From positions 310,001 through 374,000 of the forward strand of contig NZ_JBHTKL010000006.1 of assembly GCF_042675915.1 (NCBI RefSeq): DNA of 64,000 bases, written 5' to 3'. Numbering within the stretch: position 1 is the stretch's first letter; each line of letters begins with the position of its first letter. Made by a program: the position numbers and the translations under genes. The notes under the pieces are model-generated. The model worked only from the letters and a program-made list of their open reading frames with translations. It made no database searches and was not told where the DNA came from. Below, one piece after another: positions 59,038-64,000 of this stretch. This stretch comes from Thalassobacillus_A hwangdonensis. GTDB taxonomy: Bacteria > Bacillota > Bacilli > Bacillales > Halobacillaceae.

Positions 59038-59541
59038 TCATCCTGCAGGAGTCGCCCCGTTCCTTTGACCAAGCTCCTGATCAAGAAGTAATAATGCTGA
59101 AGGATTATCCCCTGCCATCTTTAGACGTTCCACTATAGTCGATGCTTGTGCTTCTTCATCAATTTGCTCTCTTAAGAAATCCTGGATGATGACTGCTGTC
59201 TGAGGGTCCACTTGTTGAATGTAATCGTAGGCTTGGCGGTAAGCATTCGTCACATACTGCTCATGCTCCAGAACCTTTTGAAAGGTTTCAAGCGGGGTTC
59301 CGAAATCGGTAGGCTGCGCAGGAACTTGACTCAGTTTAACAACCCCATCTTTCCCAGCTAAATAATCGATTAAGGTAAGCATATGTGTACGTTCTTCCTC
59401 CGATTGAAGTCGTAGCCACTTTGCCATCCCTGTATAATTCTTACGATCTAAGTAAGCGGACATCGCTAAATATAACGTTGTAGAGACGTGTTCGATTTCA
59501 ATCAGATTATTGATGAGCTGCTGCACTTCTTCTTTAACCAT
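59038..59541 (-). CDS. Ferritin-like iron-storage protein
   Basis: The 167-residue four-helix protein has the ferroxidase residues in order: E near 17 in NLIEIEHVSTTLYLAMSAYLDR, E-x-x-H in LQSEEERTHMLTLIDYL, and the second-half E and Q/E in EHEQYVTNAYRQAYDY and FLREQIDEEAQ. That is the bacterial ferritin (FtnA) pattern rather than Dps or rubrerythrin. It oxidises Fe(II) and stores the iron mineral. The ATG at 59541 has AAGGAGTG upstream. Single gene; the gaps on both sides carry repeats. Confidence 0.85.
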   Translation of the reverse strand: MVKEEVQQLINNLIEIEHVSTTLYLAMSAYLDRKNYTGMAKWLRLQSEEERTHMLTLIDYLAGKDGVVKLSQVPAQPTDFGTPLETFQKVLEHEQYVTNAYRQAYDYIQQVDPQTAVIIQDFLREQIDEEAQASTIVERLKMAGDNPSALLLLDQELGQRNGATPAG

Positions 59542-59678
59542 ATGGACACTCCTTCTTTGGCTTTTACACCAATTAGGTTATGACCCATTAAAGAGAATGT
59601 GCATATACATTTAATAATACCAGGAACCAGTCGTGCAAAGTCCCGGAGTGCCAGGCCCTCCTCTATGTGTAGGATTTT

Positions 59679-59786
59679 GACCGACTTTCTGCACTTTTGA
59701 CCGATTCAGAGGTAATTATGACCGACTTTCTCGAATTACGACCGATCTCGGGAATTTATGACCGATTTCAGAAATTCTGCTGACCC
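59679..59786. repeat. GACCGA phased repeat, copy 3 (five to six units)
   Basis: GACCGA cores start at 59679, 59699, 59720, 59740 and 59760, plus a degenerate sixth (TGACCC) at about 59781. The order of spacers (20-21 bp) is the same as in copy 2. It fills most of the gap between the ferritin gene and the PTS gene. Confidence 0.85.
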
Positions 59787-59794
59787 TATACAAA

Positions 59795-59822
59795 AAGCGA
59801 GCAGACGCAAATCTGCTCGCTT
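59795..59822 (-). terminator. Terminator of the PTS gene
   Basis: GCGAGCAGA / TCTGCTCGC form a perfect 9-bp stem. On the minus strand TTTTTG follows. Confidence 0.85.
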
Positions 59823-59827
59823 CCCTC

Positions 59828-61774
59828 TTACCGTATTGTTTCCAATAACTGATAAGCTTCTTCTCTTGTGTTAACTTTCAATAAATCTTCTCTAAATTTC
59901 TCGTCCATCAGACGACGGGACAGCATCTGCAGAATCTTCAGGTGATCGTCGCCCTGGCGTTCTTTTGGTACTGCGATCATGAAGATGAGCTTTGCATCGG
60001 TTCCGTCCAGGCTGCTCCAGTCGACGCCGTCACGCTTGATGCCGAATACTACTGCCGGCGTTTTGACTGCGGAAGACTTTCCGTGTGGGATGGCGATGTT
60101 CATGCCAAGTCCTGTGCTGCTTTCCTGTTCACGATTCAGAATCGCCTGTTTGAAGTCAGCTTTTGAATCAAGGATGTCCTGTGTGTCCAATGTCTGGATC
60201 AGTTCATCGATGACGTCATCTCTTGAAGTACCTTCGAGATTGATATTGATCAATTCCGGTGTAGTGATATCCGTAAGCTTGTTGATTTCTTTCGGTTGCT
60301 TTTCCTCAGTAGTGGTTTCTGCCACTGCGGGCTCTTCAATAGGTTGCTCAGCCGCTACATCTCCAGCTGGTACTCCAGCCAGTGCGACGTCCTTTTTCAA
60401 AAAGTTGACGAGGAATGCGGTGACAACTACCCCGACTGCGATTGCGACGAAGAACATCAGTACGTTATCTACAGCGCCAAGCACGGCTACGATTGGTCCA
60501 CCGTGAGCGACACGGTCTCCGACATTACTCATCATCGCGATGACAGATCCGGTCATCGAACCGACGACAATACTCGGAATGACACGTAGTGGATCCTGCG
60601 CAGCGAATGGAATTGCACCTTCCGTGATACCGAATAATCCCATCGTGAAGGATGCTTTTCCTGTTTCACGTTCTGCCTGCTGGTATTTCTTTTTGTTGAT
60701 GAATGTTGCAAGCCCCATGCCAAGCGGCGGGATTGCGATTGCGGCTGCGATCGGTCCCATAATTTCGTAGTTACCTTCAGCAATCATGGCAGCTCCGAAT
60801 AGGAATGCCACCTTGTTGAATGGTCCACCCATATCGATGGCGATCATCGCGCCAAGGATCAATGCCAACACGATCGAGCTTGTCCCCTGCATGCCTTCAA
60901 GCCAAGCAGTAAGTCCTTCGAATACACCTGCAACTGGTGCACCGATGACGAAGATGAACAGCAATCCGACAATCAGTGATCCGAAAATCGGAATGAAAAT
61001 GATCGGCATGACAGGCTGAATCGCCTGAGGTACTTTAATTTTTTTGATAGCTAAAACGACATAACCAGCTAGGAAACCAGCGATGATTCCGCCGATGAAT
61101 CCTGCTCCTGCTTCACTTCCGTAAAAACTTCCATTGGCAGCGATGTACCCACCGATGATACCAGGTGCAAGACCAGGTCGGTCTGCAATACTATAGGCAA
61201 TGAAACCGGCTAAAATCGGTACCATGAAGGTGAACGACGCGCCACCTAATGCTTCAATCTGCTTCCAGAAAGAACCTTCCGGAATGGCAAGTCCACCATC
61301 TGTCTGCTCGCCTCCGAACGCCAATGCCAGTGCGATCAACAGACCACCGACAACGATGAACGGAATCATGTACGATACCCCGTTCATCAAGTGACGATAG
61401 ATCGGGTTCTCTTTCTCTTTCTTTTGACTCTTCGCTTCTGAGACGGAAGCAGCTCCCGCCTTGTAAACGGATACATTTCCTTGCCGAATTCGCTGAATCA
61501 GCTCTTTCGGCTGACGGATCCCTTCCTGTACACCTACGACAATCAGTTTCTTTCCGATGAAACGCTCCTTGGAAACTTCTTTGTCGCTGGCGATGATCAC
61601 ACCGTCAGCTTCTTCGATATCTTTATCGGTCAACGCATTTTCTACACCAATCGAACCTTGTGTCTCGACCTTGATGTCGACGCCCAACTCTTCGCCTGCT
61701 TTCTGTAAGTTCTCTGCAGCCATGTACGTATGAGCAATGCCGACCGGACACGCGGTTACCGCTAGTATTTTCAT
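59828..61774 (-). CDS. manP: ManP-like PTS sugar permease EIIBCA (fructose/mannose type)
   Basis: The 648-residue protein is ordered B-C-A: EIIB with Cys9 in VTACPVGIAHTYMAAENL, EIIC with about eight helices (IYRHLMNGVSYMIPFIVVGGLL, GPFNKVAFLFGAAM, GLFGITEGAIPFAAQDPLR), and EIIA with the active His in MNIAIPHGKSS. It takes up and phosphorylates a hexose. No 1-phosphofructokinase gene is next to it, while a PRD activator (61871-63775) is, as in the B. subtilis manR-manP locus; so mannose is more likely than fructose. The ATG at 61774 has GAGGGGG upstream. Sugar identity is inferred. Confidence 0.85.
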   Translation of the reverse strand: MKILAVTACPVGIAHTYMAAENLQKAGEELGVDIKVETQGSIGVENALTDKDIEEADGVIIASDKEVSKERFIGKKLIVVGVQEGIRQPKELIQRIRQGNVSVYKAGAASVSEAKSQKKEKENPIYRHLMNGVSYMIPFIVVGGLLIALALAFGGEQTDGGLAIPEGSFWKQIEALGGASFTFMVPILAGFIAYSIADRPGLAPGIIGGYIAANGSFYGSEAGAGFIGGIIAGFLAGYVVLAIKKIKVPQAIQPVMPIIFIPIFGSLIVGLLFIFVIGAPVAGVFEGLTAWLEGMQGTSSIVLALILGAMIAIDMGGPFNKVAFLFGAAMIAEGNYEIMGPIAAAIAIPPLGMGLATFINKKKYQQAERETGKASFTMGLFGITEGAIPFAAQDPLRVIPSIVVGSMTGSVIAMMSNVGDRVAHGGPIVAVLGAVDNVLMFFVAIAVGVVVTAFLVNFLKKDVALAGVPAGDVAAEQPIEEPAVAETTTEEKQPKEINKLTDITTPELININLEGTSRDDVIDELIQTLDTQDILDSKADFKQAILNREQESSTGLGMNIAIPHGKSSAVKTPAVVFGIKRDGVDWSSLDGTDAKLIFMIAVPKERQGDDHLKILQMLSRRLMDEKFREDLLKVNTREEAYQLLETIR

Positions 61775-61832
61775 GTCGTTTCCCCCTCACTTAGTTGTTG
61801 TACTCTTAGAATAAGCTAATTTTCCCCATAAA

Positions 61833-61876
61833 AAATAATTCATTTTTACCGGAGCTGTGGCAAAAATGAATTATTT
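61833..61876 (-). terminator. 15-bp hairpin overlapping the manR stop
   Basis: AAATAATTCATTTTT and AAAAATGAATTATTT are perfect complements with a 14-nt loop; the right arm spans the manR stop codon (61871-61873). It should end manR transcription, or act as an attenuator before manP, whose start is about 60 bases away. Confidence 0.7.
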
Positions 61877-63775
61877 AGAAAAACACGCGATAATTTCGTT
61901 CGGATTTTCAGCTTTGATCAGCTGCTGCAGAAGTTCGGGTTGTTCGCTAATCGTAGCAATCGACTGGATGAGTGGTTTCGTCAGCTGCTGATCTTCTTTT
62001 GCTATCGCTAAAAGGAATACGACCGACACATGCTCCGTTCCCCATTCCAACGGTTCATCCAGCACCGCCATCGCCACGGTCGACCTGTGAACTTCCTCCG
62101 TTGGGGCATGGGGAATCGCTATTCCTCCTCCCATCGATGTCGCTGAGGACCGCTCCCTTGCCAGTGCACTATGAGGAAACTTCGAGGTGACCCTCCCCAT
62201 CTCCATCAGGCCATTGGCAAGCATTTCGACGACCTTGAACCGATGCGTTTCGCGGACATTGAGGTAGATGAATTCTTCATCCAATAACCGGACTAAGTCT
62301 TCCATTCCCTGATCCGAACGGCTTTCCTTTTCAATCGTCTGCAAAAAATCATCCAAGCGCTTTTTGTCCTGTGCTTCAAGGAGAGGTGAAACCACCAAGG
62401 TTGGCAGTTCGATGTCCTCGAGCGGCTTCGTGGATATGATCAAGTCGACCGGCTGCTGCTTCAGCTTCTCTTGCACCTGCCATTCGCCCACACTCCCGAT
62501 CATGTCAAAACCCGTGTACGTTTGCTCGAGCTTTGCCTGAAGGAGGTGCGACATCCCGACGCCGAGGTCGCACACGATCAGCACTTTCTTTCGTGCATTT
62601 CGTTTTTGCTGCAACCGCTCAACCGCCGCCTGGAAGTGGAGTACAAGATAAGCCGCTTCTTCTTCAGGGAAGGCGAGCCCGTGCTTTTCCCCCAATTCTT
62701 CTAAGGCAAGCATCACCATACTGAACATGTAAGGATACTTTTTCTTTATCTCATTAAGGAGTGGATTCTGTATTGTAAAACCGAATTGTACTCGGCTGAT
62801 AGTAGGTTCCATATGGGTAAGCAGTCCGTCTGACAGCGTTTGATCGGTGGTAAAGTCCGCAAGCGTCAGGTTCTCCATTTTTGCAATCAGCTGACTAACG
62901 ATTTTCGTTACTTCCGCTTCCTGAGTGGAAGGAACTCCTTTGCTGCTTACAAGATGCAAAGCAAAATAAACGCGCTCATTTTCAGGGAACGACATCTGCA
63001 TTGCATGCTCGAGACGATTGATGAACCAAGTAGCAATTCCGTACTCTTCCTTATCGATTACAGATGCCTTTTCAGATCCCTTCAACTCGATCGGAGCATG
63101 CTGGGCCGTGCGTTTGATCATGACAAGTGCATGAATCAACAGGCTTTGGTAGTCGCCTTCATTTTTTAAAACAGAAAAATGATGCTGCATATCTTTCAGG
63201 AAATCGCTGACTAATTTCACCTCATAAGCCGGAAATAAGTCCAGAATATCCTTATTGTTCCCCGGGCGAGATGCGGTCAGTTCAGGGAGCCGAGCTAACG
63301 CATTTCGTTTCTGCAGCTCTCCGCCCTGGACGACATGCCCAAGCCGCTGCTTGGAAATCAACTGCAAATCAAACCGCTCCAGCCAGCGGTCAATCACTGC
63401 CAAGTCACTTTTGATGATGGCCTTATTTACATAGTAGGTATCCGCCAGTTGTGCCAGCGTAACCGCCTGTTCATTCACCAGCAGATGATACGTGATTTCA
63501 AGCAGACGATCATCCTCCGACTTCTTTTCTGACTGGTACAACCGGTCAAATAGCTGGGACTTCTCGTCCTGACTGATGGAAATCCGCACACCAAGTCCAG
63601 GCTTACGATCCACCAATGCTCCTTGATAGTCAGCCAAAAAAGACTCCACTGCTTTCAAGTCATTCCGAACTGTTTTCTCGGAACAATCAAGGTCTGCCGC
63701 CAAGTCTTTCACTTGTTTATATGTATTTGAATCAAGGGCTAAAATCCGTATTAACTCTTTCTGTCTTTCGTTCAT
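61871..63775 (-). CDS. manR: ManR-like PRD-containing PTS regulator
   Basis: The 634-residue protein has an N-terminal HTH pair (KELIRILALDSNTYKQVKDLAADLDCSEKTVRNDLKAVE), two PTS regulation domains (PRD1 and PRD2, about residues 190-400), an EIIB-Gat-like domain with Cys in VLIVCDLGVGMSHLL, and a C-terminal EIIA-fru/mtl domain with His in GGIAIPHAPTEE. PTS phosphorylation of these domains sets its activity; in B. subtilis ManR activates manP. The start at 63775 follows GGTGG with five-base spacing. It lies directly upstream of the manP-like gene. Confidence 0.88.
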   Translation of the reverse strand: MNERQKELIRILALDSNTYKQVKDLAADLDCSEKTVRNDLKAVESFLADYQGALVDRKPGLGVRISISQDEKSQLFDRLYQSEKKSEDDRLLEITYHLLVNEQAVTLAQLADTYYVNKAIIKSDLAVIDRWLERFDLQLISKQRLGHVVQGGELQKRNALARLPELTASRPGNNKDILDLFPAYEVKLVSDFLKDMQHHFSVLKNEGDYQSLLIHALVMIKRTAQHAPIELKGSEKASVIDKEEYGIATWFINRLEHAMQMSFPENERVYFALHLVSSKGVPSTQEAEVTKIVSQLIAKMENLTLADFTTDQTLSDGLLTHMEPTISRVQFGFTIQNPLLNEIKKKYPYMFSMVMLALEELGEKHGLAFPEEEAAYLVLHFQAAVERLQQKRNARKKVLIVCDLGVGMSHLLQAKLEQTYTGFDMIGSVGEWQVQEKLKQQPVDLIISTKPLEDIELPTLVVSPLLEAQDKKRLDDFLQTIEKESRSDQGMEDLVRLLDEEFIYLNVRETHRFKVVEMLANGLMEMGRVTSKFPHSALARERSSATSMGGGIAIPHAPTEEVHRSTVAMAVLDEPLEWGTEHVSVVFLLAIAKEDQQLTKPLIQSIATISEQPELLQQLIKAENPNEIIACFSK

Positions 63776-63909
63776 GCTGACCACCTGCAGTTCTTTTGTA
63801 TCACCCTCATTCTACCTGATAGGTACTGCAGCGACAAACTGTTGGTTTAGATTCTACCAACCGTTTGGTAAAATATTCATAATACTTAATTGATGGCAGG
63901 TGGATGTAT

Positions 63910-64000
63910 ATGGGAAAGTTTTTTCCTGAATTAGAGACGAACCGATTAACATTAAGAGATATTATTGGTGATGATGCAGATTTCATTTATAAGCACTTCA
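63910..64000 (+). CDS. GNAT acetyltransferase, N-terminal part, cut by window edge
   Basis: From the ATG at 63910 (AGGTGG six bases upstream) the frame runs open to the window end: MGKFFPELETNRLTLRDIIG. The sequence L-E-T-N-R-L-T-L-R is the typical start of RimJ/RimL-type acetyltransferases. Only about 30 residues are visible, so no substrate can be given. Divergent from manR. Confidence 0.7.
   Translation, partial: MGKFFPELETNRLTLRDIIGDDADFIYKHF

Noticed and set aside
58200..59786. GACCGA arrays as a CRISPR array
   Set aside because: The repeated part is only about 6-12 bp, spacers are 8-10 bp and no cas genes are near.
59828..61774. Fructose operon permease fruA
   Set aside because: No fruK or DeoR-type fruR next to it; the PRD activator and overall sequence pattern fit ManP better, though fructose is not excluded.

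Overview
The window comes from a low-GC Gram-positive bacterium, most likely a Bacillaceae member. The signs are strong purine-rich ribosome binding sites, frequent TTG and GTG starts, bacillithiol-system YtxJ, YuiD and DgcK relatives, a PerR-type operator and a ManR/ManP pair. Many proteins are rather acidic, which fits a halotolerant genus, but the genus cannot be fixed from the sequence alone. No rRNA, tRNA, CRISPR array, integrase or transposase was seen.

Layout: (1) Positions 1-9.4 kb hold small housekeeping and hypothetical genes: an EamA transporter cut by the window edge, a GyrI-like protein, a lipoprotein, a HAD phosphatase, an AT-rich cluster of unknown membrane proteins, a GltS-type Na+/glutamate symporter, pirin and an HD-GYP protein. 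(2) 9.7-19.8 kb holds a DgcK-like diguanylate cyclase, an AT-rich cassette with a PlsY paralogue and an Imm10-like immunity protein, ytxJ with an upstream 52-residue membrane protein, SelO, YuiD, a CoA-disulfide reductase/rhodanese fusion with a TGTGA-N6-TCACA box, a VOC protein and a TspO-like protein. (3) 19.9-38.8 kb is an AT-rich, all-minus-strand anti-phage island. (4) 39-45 kb has a zinc-ribbon protein, a DUF4317 protein, a DUF4386 protein convergent with a Crp/Fnr regulator, and katG behind a PerR box. (5) 45-55.6 kb is a beta-glucan/oligosaccharide use locus: GH94 phosphorylase, GH30, GH1, an ABC importer without its ATPase, and a LacI regulator with three matching operators. (6) 55.7-64 kb has an OPT transporter, a GNAT protein, a ferritin, manP/manR-like PTS genes and a second GNAT gene cut by the window end.

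The island is the main discovery. In transcription order it reads dptF-dptG-dptH (equivalent to sspFGH), sspB-sspC-sspD, an McrB-like GTPase with an MrcB_N/DUF3578 domain, a DUF2357 McrC-like PD-(D/E)XK nuclease, and a MazG-like pyrophosphohydrolase. The first six genes match the single-strand DNA phosphorothioation cassette sspBCD-sspFGH, known from the literature. A McrBC-type restriction pair and a MazG-like enzyme follow on the same strand, and RNA hairpins mark each module border. Neither sspA (cysteine desulfurase) nor sspE is in the window. The island may therefore be a layered defence locus: backbone modification, a phosphorothioate-linked effector, and a modification-sensing type IV nuclease.

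The intergenic DNA also carries a recurring element: 3-5 copies of a GACCGA core spaced 20-21 bp apart at three separate loci, plus several long perfect hairpins.
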